Shown: positions 1 to 8,367 of the stretch, piece by piece
Numbering within the stretch: position 1 is the first letter of the stretch
How the letters are laid out: every line of letters starts with the position of its first letter
Assembly: GCA_003053925.1 (NCBI GenBank)
Contig: QBKD01000001.1
Coordinates: forward strand, 868,001-932,000
Reading direction: 5' to 3'
Source of the DNA: Microbacteriaceae bacterium MWH-Ta3
Lineage (GTDB): Bacteria > Actinomycetota > Actinomycetes > Actinomycetales > Microbacteriaceae
DNA length: 64,000 bases
The notes under the pieces: generated by a model
Seen by the model: only the letters and a program-made list of their open reading frames with translations
Database searches by the model: none
Told to the model about the DNA's origin: nothing
Made by a program: the position numbers and the translations under genes

Positions 1-561
1 GATCTGGGCCTGCGCATTGTGCGGACCTACGGTTCGGCAGAAACGGCGGGCGGGGTTGTCTACGACGGCCGGCCCATCGGCGACACCGCGATCGAATCGG
101 TGGACGGAATTCTGCAGATTGCGTCGTCATCGCTGGCGCTGGGCTATCTGAACGACGAAGGTCGCACCGCCGAAACGTTCGTGACCCGAGGCGGCCGCCG
201 CTGGTTCCGCACCACCGATGTGGGTACCGTCGTGGATGGCGTTGTGACCGTCACCGGTCGTGCCGACGACATCATTATTTCGGGCGGAATCAAGGTGTCG
301 CTGGCCGAACTGGAGCGGCTCGTGCAGACGCTGGAATCCACCGCCCACGCCACCTGGTTTGCGGAACCGACGTGGGGCCAGGTTCCCGCCGTCGTGAGTG
401 AACACGAACTGGATCGCGCGGCCGTCCGTGACCTCGTCGAGGCAACCCTGGGCAAGGCGGCGCGGCCCTATCGCTTCGTGGTGTCGCCCATTCCGCGACT
501 GGAATCCGGCAAGCCCGACCGACGCGAACTCTTCGCGATGGTCGAACGGGCCACGGATTAG
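1..561 (+). CDS. menE: o-succinylbenzoate-CoA ligase MenE, C-terminal part (5' truncated by window)
   Basis: MenE activates o-succinylbenzoate with ATP and CoA in menaquinone synthesis. The reading frame is open from base 1, so the N-terminal part lies outside the window; the first GTG at 19 is internal. Visible adenylate-forming enzyme motifs are RTYGSAETAGG near the left edge, FRTTDVG, the hinge region GRADDIIISGG, and a C-terminal PRLESGKPDRREL carrying the expected catalytic lysine. The choice of MenE over other acyl-CoA ligases rests on the menA, menD and menF neighbours. menA starts 9 bp after the stop. Confidence 0.88.
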   Translation, partial: DLGLRIVRTYGSAETAGGVVYDGRPIGDTAIESVDGILQIASSSLALGYLNDEGRTAETFVTRGGRRWFRTTDVGTVVDGVVTVTGRADDIIISGGIKVSLAELERLVQTLESTAHATWFAEPTWGQVPAVVSEHELDRAAVRDLVEATLGKAARPYRFVVSPIPRLESGKPDRRELFAMVERATD

Positions 562-570
562 ACTCGCAGC

Positions 571-1584
571 GTGGCCTCATCGAAATCGCGTTCTCCGAAG
601 TCTGCTCGTTCCTCGAAGGGTCGTCCCGGCTCGCACCCCCGCAAGGGGTCGCCTGCCGACATGAGGCGCGCTGCGGCTACCGCACAACGCGCCACCACGG
701 CCGATTGGATTCGGGCGGCCCGCCCCGCCACTCTCGGACTCGCATTTGCGCCCGTCGCCTTGGGCGCAGGGGCCGCCGATTACCTGTTTGACATCCTCGA
801 TCTGCCTTTCTTGGAGCCCAAGCCGGTCACGCTCACGATTCTCGCCGTGCTTCTGGCCTTTGCGCTGCAGATCGGTGTCAACTTTGCCAACGACTATTCC
901 GACGGAATTCGGGGAACCGACGCACGTCGTGTAGGCCCCGCTCGTTTGGTGGGTTCCGGTGCGGCCGCTCCGAAAACCGTGTTGCGTGTCGCGCTTGTTT
1001 TCTTCGGTGCTGCCGCCATCATCGGCGTCGCAATCACCGTCATCACGGGGCTGTGGTGGCTCCTCGCCGTGGGCGCCGCGGCCATCGTCGCGGCATGGTT
1101 TTACACGGGCGGCAAGCGGCCGTACGGTTATTTCGCGCTCGGTGAACTGGTGGTTTTTGTCTTCTTCGGGCTCGTGGCCACCACGGGAACCGCGTTCATT
1201 ATCACGGGCGAGATCTGGCTGGAAAGCATCCTGTTGGGCATTGCGCAGGGCTTCTTTGCCATGGCTGTGCTCCTGATCAACAACATGCGTGACCGCGCCA
1301 CTGATATTGATTCCGGCAAACGCACGCTGTCCGTGCGCATCGGTGTCGTGGCCAGCCGGGTGCTGTTTGCCTCGCTGGTGCTACTGCCGTACGTGATTCT
1401 TCTGTGGTTTGCCGTAACATTCTTTCTGGCGCCATTCGTCTATTTCACGTTGATATGTGCAGTCCCGACCGTTCTGATTGGCGTGATGTCGCGCAGCCCC
1501 AAGGACTACATCCTGGCGCTCAAGCTCACGGTCATCACGAGCCTGTTGTTTGCGGTGTCGCTCACCGCGGCACTCGCGAACTAG
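571..1584 (+). CDS. menA: 1,4-dihydroxy-2-naphthoate polyprenyltransferase MenA
   Basis: Membrane prenyltransferase that joins dihydroxynaphthoate to a polyprenyl diphosphate, giving demethylmenaquinone. The 337-residue product has the two Asp-rich UbiA-family motifs, NFANDYSDGIRGTD near residues 104-117 and NNMRDRATDIDSGKRTL near 235, between many hydrophobic helices. The GTG at 571 is preceded at exactly 6 nt by TAGACT (559-564), a -10-like hexamer shared with many starts here, and there is no Shine-Dalgarno; this favours 571 and a leaderless transcript. It leaves a basic, serine-rich N-terminal tail of about 35 residues. ATG 661 (307 aa) is the alternative and nearer the usual family length. 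Confidence 0.93.
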   Translation: MASSKSRSPKSARSSKGRPGSHPRKGSPADMRRAAATAQRATTADWIRAARPATLGLAFAPVALGAGAADYLFDILDLPFLEPKPVTLTILAVLLAFALQIGVNFANDYSDGIRGTDARRVGPARLVGSGAAAPKTVLRVALVFFGAAAIIGVAITVITGLWWLLAVGAAAIVAAWFYTGGKRPYGYFALGELVVFVFFGLVATTGTAFIITGEIWLESILLGIAQGFFAMAVLLINNMRDRATDIDSGKRTLSVRIGVVASRVLFASLVLLPYVILLWFAVTFFLAPFVYFTLICAVPTVLIGVMSRSPKDYILALKLTVITSLLFAVSLTAALAN

Positions 1585-1594
1585 CGCCGACCGG

Positions 1595-1867
1595 CTATTC
1601 GTCGTCGTTGGCGGCGCGCTGCGCTGCCGCGATCTGCGAATCCTCGTGTGCGGTATCGGTGTCGGGCACCGGCTTTTCCACCCGCTGGCGCAGTGCGTCG
1701 GCGGCTTTTTGGCGCAGTGAACCCAAAAAGATGATGGACAGCGCAAAGGTGATGACGGTGGCGAACACTGCGCCCCACACCCAGTCGAAACCCATCAGCA
1801 ACAACAGTGCGAGTGCAACGATGAACATGCCGAGTCGAATGGCGGAGTACACAGCGAGTGGTTTCAC
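1595..1867 (-). CDS. DUF4229-type small membrane protein
   Basis: A 90-residue protein with two hydrophobic segments (about residues 8-28 and 32-52) and a charged C-terminal tail rich in Ala, Asp and Glu. It resembles the actinobacterial DUF4229 family, often found among menaquinone genes; its function is not known. The frame stays open far upstream, but the hydrophobic protein begins at GTG 1867, which lies 6 nt after TACGAT (1874-1879 on the minus strand). It is convergent with menA, whose stop is 10 bp away, and divergent from the next gene. Confidence 0.75.
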   Translation of the reverse strand: MKPLAVYSAIRLGMFIVALALLLLMGFDWVWGAVFATVITFALSIIFLGSLRQKAADALRQRVEKPVPDTDTAHEDSQIAAAQRAANDDE

Positions 1868-1955
1868 GTTTCCATCGTAAATCCTCAACGGGACGGCGCC
1901 TCGCTGCCAGCGAATACGCCCGGTCGCCGTCGGGCCCTCTGGGTAGACTCGCACT

Positions 1956-2354
1956 GTGACTCGGTGGATAGTAATCGGAATTGTGGCGGTCCTCGCCATC
2001 ATGATTTTCGCGCTCGTTGATGTGGCGATGTCGAAGGATTCGCAGGTCCGGGTCCTCAATCGTCCCGTGTGGATTGCGGTGATTCTGGTCCTCCCCGCGG
2101 TGGGCGCAGTGTTGTGGTTCACGATGGGAAAGAACCGTCGAGGCGCGCAGAACGTTCGGCCGGTCGCCCCCGACGACGATCCCGACTTTTTGCGGAACCT
2201 GGGCAAGGAATCCGTCGACGAGCGCATTCGTCGTTTGGAGGATGAACTGCGCCAGCTGGATTCGGATGCCCCGAACGACTCGGCCGCGGGTGACGCCCGC
2301 GATTCGCCTGACGCCCCCGACGCCGATCCCACCGATTCGAACGGTTCACGATGA
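1956..2354 (+). CDS. PLDc_N-domain small membrane protein
   Basis: A 132-residue protein with two transmembrane segments (about 3-25 and 38-58) matching the phospholipase D N-terminal (PLDc_N) membrane domain, but with no HKD catalytic motif. The C-terminal half is soluble, with a short charged helix (VDERIRRLEDELRQLD) and an Asp/Pro/Ser-rich tail. Start GTG 1956 follows TAGACT (1944-1949) by 6 nt, without Shine-Dalgarno. Its stop overlaps the menD start by 4 bp (ATGA), so it is probably cotranscribed and translationally coupled with menD. No specific function can be read from the sequence. Confidence 0.8.
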   Translation: MTRWIVIGIVAVLAIMIFALVDVAMSKDSQVRVLNRPVWIAVILVLPAVGAVLWFTMGKNRRGAQNVRPVAPDDDPDFLRNLGKESVDERIRRLEDELRQLDSDAPNDSAAGDARDSPDAPDADPTDSNGSR

Positions 2355-4039
2355 CCGCGTCGTTGGTCCCCTCCACGCGTTGGGCTTTTGAATTTCTTGA
2401 ACGGTTGGTGCGTCGCGGAATTACCGACGTCGTCGTTAGCCCCGGCTCGCGCTCGCAGGCTCTGTCGCTGGCCGCAGCTTCGTTGGAATCGACGGGCGTG
2501 CTGTCGGTCCACGTGCGCGTCGATGAACGCACCGCTGGTTTTCTTGCGCTCGGTATCGCGCTCGAAACGCGCCGCCCCGTCGTCGTGGTCTGCACCTCGG
2601 GTTCGTCCGTTGCGAATCTTCATCCCGCTGTCCTCGAGGCCCACCATGCGGGGGTGCCCTTGATTGTGGTCACGGCGGATCGCCCCGTGGAACTGCGTAC
2701 CGCGGGCGTCAACCAGACGACGGTGCAGCCCGGCATGTTCGCCACGGCGGTCGCCCGCGTGTGGGATTTCGATGCCTCGGTGCCGGAAGCGGCAGGTCAT
2801 GGCGCCATCATTGCCGACGAGGCACTGGCCGCGGCCTTGACGGAACGCAGCCCCGTGCACATCAACCCGCAATTTCGCGAACCGCTATCCAGCGCGATAC
2901 CGCTCGATCTTGTGCGCACGGTGCGTCCCGGGGTCTTGCCCGAACTCAGCCCCGCGTCCAGCGAAATCAACGTCATGGTTCTTCCGGGAACCGTCGTCGT
3001 GGCAGGAGCAGGTGCGGGTGCGCGCGCCGAACAGTGGGCGCGGGAACTGGGCGCGCCGCTGATCGCCGAGGTAAATAGCGGGGCGCATTTCGGCCCGCAC
3101 CTCGTGACCGCATATCGAGACATTCTGAATTCGCCGGAATTCCGCCAGAACATTTCATCCGTGATTGTGGTCGGTCGGCCCACGTTATCCCGCGAAATTG
3201 ATGCGCTCTGTCGATCCGAATCTCTCGAGGTCATCGTCGTGCGCGGCCCCGAGGCGTATCCCTATCGACCGAGACCGACAACGTTGGTCGTCGATAACAT
3301 CGTGCCGGTCGGCGATCCCACCTCGTTGTCGCGTGAGTGGGCACTGCCGTGGGCACGTCGGTCGCGGATGGCATTGGATATTGCGTTCCCCGAGCCCAGC
3401 CTCGATATCGATGCGTCGATGGCCGAAGACCACCGCACCCGATCACAGTTCGCGCGCCAGGAAATGGACGTGCAGCGCGAGAAAATCACCCCGCAATTGC
3501 TGGTGAAAGCCGTATGGGATGCCACATGGCCGCACGACCGACTGGTATTTGGTGCCTCGAGCCTGATTCGAGTGGCCGATTCCGTTGTGCCGGGCAAGCC
3601 CCTGAAGGTCAGCTCGAATCGTGGCCTGAACGGCATCGACGGCACCATCGCCACGGCAGCGGGAATCGCGCTAGGGTCACAGCGCCCCAGCAGTATCGAC
3701 GCACACGGCATGACCCGTGTCGTGCTCGGTGATTTGGCTGCGCTCTACGACATTGCGGGACTCGTGGGCGTTACCTCGCGCATGCAGGTCATTGTGGGCA
3801 ACAACCACGGGGGTCGAATTTTCGAGGACCTCGAGGTGGCACAGACCGCGGGCGAGGAAAACTTCGAGCGCGTGATGCTGACGCCGCAGATTCTGGATTT
3901 CGGCAAGATTGCCGAGGGGTTCGGCTGGGAGTACCGCCGCGTGACGACGCGTGGCCAGCTGACCGAGGCCCTCGCGATTACGCACTCGCGCGCGGTAATC
4001 GAGGTCGAGCTTCCTCACAGCGCGGCCGACGGAATTTAG
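2351..4039 (+). CDS. menD: SEPHCHC synthase MenD
   Basis: Thiamine-diphosphate enzyme that condenses 2-oxoglutarate with isochorismate, the first committed step of menaquinone synthesis. The 562-residue length is typical. The N-terminal region has SPGSRSQALSLA and a DERTAGFLALG segment with the conserved glutamate; GNNHGGRIFEDLEVA near the C-terminus fits the ThDP/Mg-binding region. The start overlaps the preceding membrane-protein gene. The stop overlaps the convergent menF stop in the tetranucleotide TTAG (4036-4039), so neither gene leaves room for a separate terminator. Confidence 0.96.
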   Translation: MTASLVPSTRWAFEFLERLVRRGITDVVVSPGSRSQALSLAAASLESTGVLSVHVRVDERTAGFLALGIALETRRPVVVVCTSGSSVANLHPAVLEAHHAGVPLIVVTADRPVELRTAGVNQTTVQPGMFATAVARVWDFDASVPEAAGHGAIIADEALAAALTERSPVHINPQFREPLSSAIPLDLVRTVRPGVLPELSPASSEINVMVLPGTVVVAGAGAGARAEQWARELGAPLIAEVNSGAHFGPHLVTAYRDILNSPEFRQNISSVIVVGRPTLSREIDALCRSESLEVIVVRGPEAYPYRPRPTTLVVDNIVPVGDPTSLSREWALPWARRSRMALDIAFPEPSLDIDASMAEDHRTRSQFARQEMDVQREKITPQLLVKAVWDATWPHDRLVFGASSLIRVADSVVPGKPLKVSSNRGLNGIDGTIATAAGIALGSQRPSSIDAHGMTRVVLGDLAALYDIAGLVGVTSRMQVIVGNNHGGRIFEDLEVAQTAGEENFERVMLTPQILDFGKIAEGFGWEYRRVTTRGQLTEALAITHSRAVIEVELPHSAADGI

Positions 4040-5232
4040 GCGTCGCCCAGAGCCGAGCGAATGGGTCGGAATTTCAATTCCGTCTCGGCAAATTCGCTGT
4101 CCGGCTGCGAGCCCGCCACGATTCCTGCACCTGCGTGCGCAATGATTCCGCCGTCGTTCCATTGGGCGCAGCGCAGCGCGATCGCGAATTCGCCATTGCC
4201 CGCACCATCAACCCAGCCCACAGGCCCGGCGTATCGCTCCCGCGGGAACACCTCCACTTCGGCAATGGTCTGCAGGGCGCGATCGGTCGGCACTCCCGCG
4301 ACTGCGGCGGTGGGGTGCAGTGAATCGATGATGGACAGCACGGACGTGTTCGTCGCCAGCACGCCCTCGACATCGCTGGCCAAATGCCAGAGGTTCGGCA
4401 GTCGCAGGGTGAAGGGCGTGAGCGCCCCCACAATCGAGCGGCAGTGCTGACGCAGAGCGCCAACGACGCTGCGCACCGCATAATCGTGTTCGTCACGATC
4501 CTTGGCGCTGTCCGCAAGTTCACGCGCCGCGCGTTGGTCGCTTGCGGGGTCGCTTCCGCGTGCCGCGCTTCCGGCCAATACGCGCGCGAACACGCGGCGA
4601 TTATCGACACTCACGAGAGTTTCGGGCGAGGCGCCCCACAGGCCTTCGACAGCAAAGATGTGGCAATCCGCGTAGTTGCTGCTGAGTGACACGAGGGGTG
4701 CGCGTTCGTCACCCAGTTGCGTGACCGTGCCCACGATTGCACGTGCCACCACGACCTTGCGGAACTCGTCGTCCAACCGAGCCAACGCCACATCGACGCG
4801 TTCTCGAAAAACGGACTGACGAGGTTCCCACTCGACCACCGGCGCCGCGCCAACGGTTCGGCGCACGGGTTCGGGCGCGTCCTCGCCCCACGACACAACG
4901 GTGACCGTGCGGCCGTGACGAACGATGGTGGTGCGTGGAACAATCAGCCGCGCCTCGGCTGCGGGATCGAAGGTACCGCTGCCCAAGGCCACTAAGGATT
5001 CGCGCACCCGAGGCTCGACGGTCGCCAGTAATTCAGTCCACTGCCGGTTCAGTTCCGCGAAACGATTCGGGCCCGATGCGGTGAACCGACGGTACACACC
5101 AAGGCCCACAATTTCCCGTTCGCCCTTGCGGTAATACAACGGAGCGGCGGCCGTGGCGTGCTCCACAAGCGAGCCCAAACGGGCAGCGGGGAACGACTCG
5201 ATCACAACACTTTGTCGGCGGGGAACTGTCAC
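4036..5232 (-). CDS. menF: isochorismate synthase MenF
   Basis: Converts chorismate to isochorismate, the substrate of MenD. The 398-residue protein has chorismate-binding signatures: PTAAVAGVPTDRAL, YAGPVGWVDGAGNGEFAIAL and a preceding SAKDRDEHDYAV segment. GTG 5232 is chosen because TAGCCT (5239-5244, minus strand) precedes it by 6 nt; no Shine-Dalgarno is visible. It is divergent from menG, the 38-bp gap holding both -10 elements. An anthranilate or salicylate synthase role is less likely given the surrounding men genes. Confidence 0.93.
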   Translation of the reverse strand: MTVPRRQSVVIESFPAARLGSLVEHATAAAPLYYRKGEREIVGLGVYRRFTASGPNRFAELNRQWTELLATVEPRVRESLVALGSGTFDPAAEARLIVPRTTIVRHGRTVTVVSWGEDAPEPVRRTVGAAPVVEWEPRQSVFRERVDVALARLDDEFRKVVVARAIVGTVTQLGDERAPLVSLSSNYADCHIFAVEGLWGASPETLVSVDNRRVFARVLAGSAARGSDPASDQRAARELADSAKDRDEHDYAVRSVVGALRQHCRSIVGALTPFTLRLPNLWHLASDVEGVLATNTSVLSIIDSLHPTAAVAGVPTDRALQTIAEVEVFPRERYAGPVGWVDGAGNGEFAIALRCAQWNDGGIIAHAGAGIVAGSQPDSEFAETELKFRPIRSALGDA

Positions 5233-5270
5233 CGCACAAGGCTACGCCCGCGAGGGTAGACTTACTAATC

Positions 5271-5978
5271 GTGACGAGCGCCGACATGGAAAAGAAGCCG
5301 GATGAGGTCGCGGCAATGTTCGACGACGTCGCGCCTGGCTATGACCGAACCAACGCAATTCTCTCGATGGGAACCAGCGCACTGTGGCGAATCGCCATGG
5401 TCAACGCGCTGAAGGCCGGCCCGGGGGATCGAGTGCTCGACATTGCGGCGGGAACGGGCACGTCCTCTGCCGCCATCGCGCGCCGCGGTGCGACCGTGAC
5501 CGCCCTCGACTTTTCTGCCGGAATGGTGGCCGAGGGCCGCGTCCGTCACCCCGAACTCACGTTCATCGAGAGCGATGCCGAAAAACTACCGTTCGACGAC
5601 AACAGCTTTGACGCCGTCACGATTTCATTTGGGTTGCGCAACGTGAACAATCCGCGTCAGGCGCTTGCCGAAATGTTCCGCGTGCTGCGTCCTGGCGGCC
5701 GCCTGGTGGTGTGTGAATTCACGACACCTCCCCTAGGGTTTGTCCGCGTCGCCTACGAGGCATATCTCGCCAAGGCAATGCCCATCCTGGCAAAACTGGC
5801 TAGCACGAATCCCGACGCTTACACCTACCTATTCGAGTCCATTCGTAACTGGCCGCGCCAGGCAATTCTTGCCTCGTGGCTGCGCGATGCCGGCTTCGAT
5901 GCCGTGGGCTACCGTAACCTCACCGCTGGTGTCGTTGCTCTTCACCGTGGCACCAAGCCGAAAGCAGACACCGAATGA
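5271..5978 (+). CDS. menG: demethylmenaquinone methyltransferase MenG (UbiE family)
   Basis: SAM-dependent C-methyltransferase that completes menaquinone. The 235-residue product shows motif I as VLDIAAGTGTSSAAIA, then SDAEKLPFDDNSFDAVTISFGLRNV and VLRPGGRLVVCEF, all typical of UbiE/MenG. GTG 5271 follows TAGACT (5257-5262) by 8 nt with no Shine-Dalgarno, consistent with a leaderless or nearly leaderless message; ATG 5286 is an alternative. It overlaps the next gene by 4 bp. Confidence 0.95.
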   Translation: MTSADMEKKPDEVAAMFDDVAPGYDRTNAILSMGTSALWRIAMVNALKAGPGDRVLDIAAGTGTSSAAIARRGATVTALDFSAGMVAEGRVRHPELTFIESDAEKLPFDDNSFDAVTISFGLRNVNNPRQALAEMFRVLRPGGRLVVCEFTTPPLGFVRVAYEAYLAKAMPILAKLASTNPDAYTYLFESIRNWPRQAILASWLRDAGFDAVGYRNLTAGVVALHRGTKPKADTE

Positions 5979-7003
5979 GCAACATTAAGGGCATCGCGAA
6001 GTCGTTCGGGCTCTCGGATGCACTGACCGCGTCGGCAGAAGAACGTGAACTGCTGAAGTGGCTGGATTCGTCGCTCGCTGCTATCGAGGCAGGCCTCGAT
6101 GCGAACCTTCACTATGCGGATCGGTTGGCGGACACCACAGCGCGGTATCTGCTGGGTGCCGGCGGTAAGCGCATCCGACCACTCCTGACGCTGCTGACCG
6201 CGGAGTACGGCAACCGCGGCGACGAGCGCGTCGCCCTCTCGGCCGAGGTCGTCGAAATGATTCACCTCGCCACCCTGTATCACGACGATGTCATGGACTC
6301 GGCAGACTTACGCCGGGGTGTTCCGGCATCTCACACGGTATGGGGCAACAACGTCGCCATTCTTACGGGAGATCTGCTGTTCGCGCGCGCCAGCGTTCTG
6401 GCCTCGGAACTGGGAGATGAAATTCTGCGCTTGCAGGCCCGCACCTTCGAGCGCCTGTGCTTGGGGCAACTGCACGAGACCACCGGACCAGCCGCAGACG
6501 ATAACCCCGTTGAGCACTACATCCAGGTGCTGGCCGACAAGACGGGTTCGCTAATCTCGGCAAGCGCCCAGTTGGGAATCTTGGCATCGAACGGACCCCG
6601 CGAGTACCTGGTGCCGCTGACCACGTTTGGCGAAACCATCGGTGTGGCCTTCCAACTGATTGACGACGTCATCGATTTGAACGGTGATGTCACGGGCAAG
6701 CCCAAGGGCACTGACGTGCGCAATGGTGTGCGCACCCTGCCGATTCTGAAATTGCGCGCGGCGACCGACCCCGAATCGGTCGAACTCACTGCGGATCTTG
6801 ACGCTGCACTCGCTGCGCCCGAGACCGCCGATTTCGACACCATTATCGACCGCATTCGTGCCAGTGCTCACACCTCGGCTACCGTCCGCGAGGCGGAAGA
6901 ATGGGGTGCGCGCGCCACCAGCGCTCTTGACGAACTTCCCGATGTTTTGCCCACTCGCGCACTGCGCCGCTTTGCGGACCGCGTGCTGCACCGTGAACTA
7001 TAG
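5975..7003 (+). CDS. long-chain polyprenyl diphosphate synthase
   Basis: Trans-prenyltransferase probably making the menaquinone side-chain precursor. The 342-residue protein has both aspartate-rich motifs, YHDDVMDSADLRRG and QLIDDVIDLNGD, plus the GGKRIRP substrate-binding segment. The fifth residue before the first Asp-rich motif is alanine, a small residue associated with long-chain products; exact chain length cannot be read. It overlaps menG by 4 bp, so the methyltransferase and chain synthase are coupled. Candidate names include hepta- or octaprenyl diphosphate synthase. Confidence 0.92.
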   Translation: MSNIKGIAKSFGLSDALTASAEERELLKWLDSSLAAIEAGLDANLHYADRLADTTARYLLGAGGKRIRPLLTLLTAEYGNRGDERVALSAEVVEMIHLATLYHDDVMDSADLRRGVPASHTVWGNNVAILTGDLLFARASVLASELGDEILRLQARTFERLCLGQLHETTGPAADDNPVEHYIQVLADKTGSLISASAQLGILASNGPREYLVPLTTFGETIGVAFQLIDDVIDLNGDVTGKPKGTDVRNGVRTLPILKLRAATDPESVELTADLDAALAAPETADFDTIIDRIRASAHTSATVREAEEWGARATSALDELPDVLPTRALRRFADRVLHREL

Positions 7004-7010
7004 GAACGCC

Positions 7011-8363
7011 ATGAAACTTCGACTTGCCATTGTGGGCGCAGGCCCCGCCGGAATCTACGCCGCCGACATTCTGCAGAAGCAGGATCGCCCGTTTGAGGTA
7101 TCGATCGACCTGTTCGATCGCCTCCCCGCCCCGTATGGTCTGGTTCGCTACGGCGTTGCCCCCGACCACCCCCGCATTAAGGGAATCATCAACGCCCTGC
7201 GTGACGTGCTGGATTCCGGTGTGGTCCGAGTCTTCGGCAACGTGAATTTCGGCACCGACATCACGTTGGCCGATTTGAAGCAGCACTACAACGCCGTGAT
7301 TTTCTCCACCGGCGCGATTGCCGATGCTCCGCTGGATATCCCCGGTATCGACCTCGAGGGCAGCTACGGTGCAGCCGACTTTGTCTCGTGGTACGACGGT
7401 CACCCCGATGTTCCTCGTGACTGGCCGCTGAACGCCCGCGAGGTTGCGGTGATGGGCAACGGCAACGTGGCGCTCGATGTCGCGCGCATGTTGGCCAAGC
7501 ACGCCGACGATCTTCTGACAACGGAAATCCCCGACAACGTCTATGCCGGCCTCAAGGCATCGCCTGTCACCGATGTCCACGTGTTCGGTCGCCGCGGACC
7601 GATGCAGGTGAAGTTCAGCCCGTTGGAACTGCGTGAGCTGGGCGAAATGCGCGATGTCGACATGATCATCCACGACGAGGACTTTGACTACGACGAGGCA
7701 TCACGAGCCGCCATCACCAGCAACAAGCAGGTGTTCGTGATCGACAAGATCTTCTCGCAGTGGAAGGAACGCGAGGTGGGCAACGCCAGCCGCCGCGTGC
7801 ACCTGCATTTCTATTCGAAGCCCGTCGAAATCGTGGGCGAGAACGGTGCGGTCAGCGCATTCCGCTTCGAGCGCACCGAGGCCGACGGCGAGGGCGGCGT
7901 GCGCGGCACGGGTGAAATTCGCGAAATCCCCATCCAGGCCTTCTATCGTGCGGTGGGATACTTTGGTTGCCCGTTGGACGGCATTCCGTTCGACGAACGC
8001 CACGGCGTCATTCCAAACCACGAGGGCCAGGTGCTATCCGATGACGGTTCTGTTCTCTCCGGCGTCTATGCAACGGGTTGGATCAAGCGCGGTCCTGTCG
8101 GCCTGATCGGCCACACCAAGTCGGATGCCATGGAGACCGTGTCGCACCTTGTGAAGGACCAGGCCTCGTGGTGGGCCCCAGCGCACCCCGAGGAACATTC
8201 GGTGGTCGAACTTTTGACTGATCGCGGAGTGGCCTTCACGAACCTCGAGGGTTGGCACAAGCTGGACGATCACGAAAAGGCACTTGGCGAGGCCGCGGGC
8301 CGCGAGCGTATCAAGGTTGTAGACCGCGACGAGATGATCTCCATCTCGCGTTCCGGCCACTAA
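7011..8363 (+). CDS. ferredoxin--NADP+ reductase, FprA/adrenodoxin-reductase type
   Basis: A 450-residue flavoprotein that exchanges electrons between NADPH and ferredoxin. It starts with an FAD-binding loop IVGAGPAGIYAADIL, has a second nucleotide loop GNGNVALDVARML near residue 150, and ends its FAD region with GWIKRGPVGLIGHTKSDA. ATG 7011 is preceded by AGGAA 7 nt upstream; the frame stays open further upstream within the preceding gene, but that part reads as shadow sequence. It lies 7 bp after the prenyl synthase, perhaps in the same operon. Its stop is 4 bp from that of convergent cls. Confidence 0.92.
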   Translation: MKLRLAIVGAGPAGIYAADILQKQDRPFEVSIDLFDRLPAPYGLVRYGVAPDHPRIKGIINALRDVLDSGVVRVFGNVNFGTDITLADLKQHYNAVIFSTGAIADAPLDIPGIDLEGSYGAADFVSWYDGHPDVPRDWPLNAREVAVMGNGNVALDVARMLAKHADDLLTTEIPDNVYAGLKASPVTDVHVFGRRGPMQVKFSPLELRELGEMRDVDMIIHDEDFDYDEASRAAITSNKQVFVIDKIFSQWKEREVGNASRRVHLHFYSKPVEIVGENGAVSAFRFERTEADGEGGVRGTGEIREIPIQAFYRAVGYFGCPLDGIPFDERHGVIPNHEGQVLSDDGSVLSGVYATGWIKRGPVGLIGHTKSDAMETVSHLVKDQASWWAPAHPEEHSVVELLTDRGVAFTNLEGWHKLDDHEKALGEAAGRERIKVVDRDEMISISRSGH

Positions 8364-8367
8364 GGCG

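Noticed and set aside
1868-2872. Long minus-strand frame continuing upstream of the DUF4229 gene, opposite the PLDc_N gene and menD
   Set aside because: It lies antisense to well-supported genes and has Arg/Gly/Ser-rich composition without family motifs; only the last 90 codons make a sensible protein.
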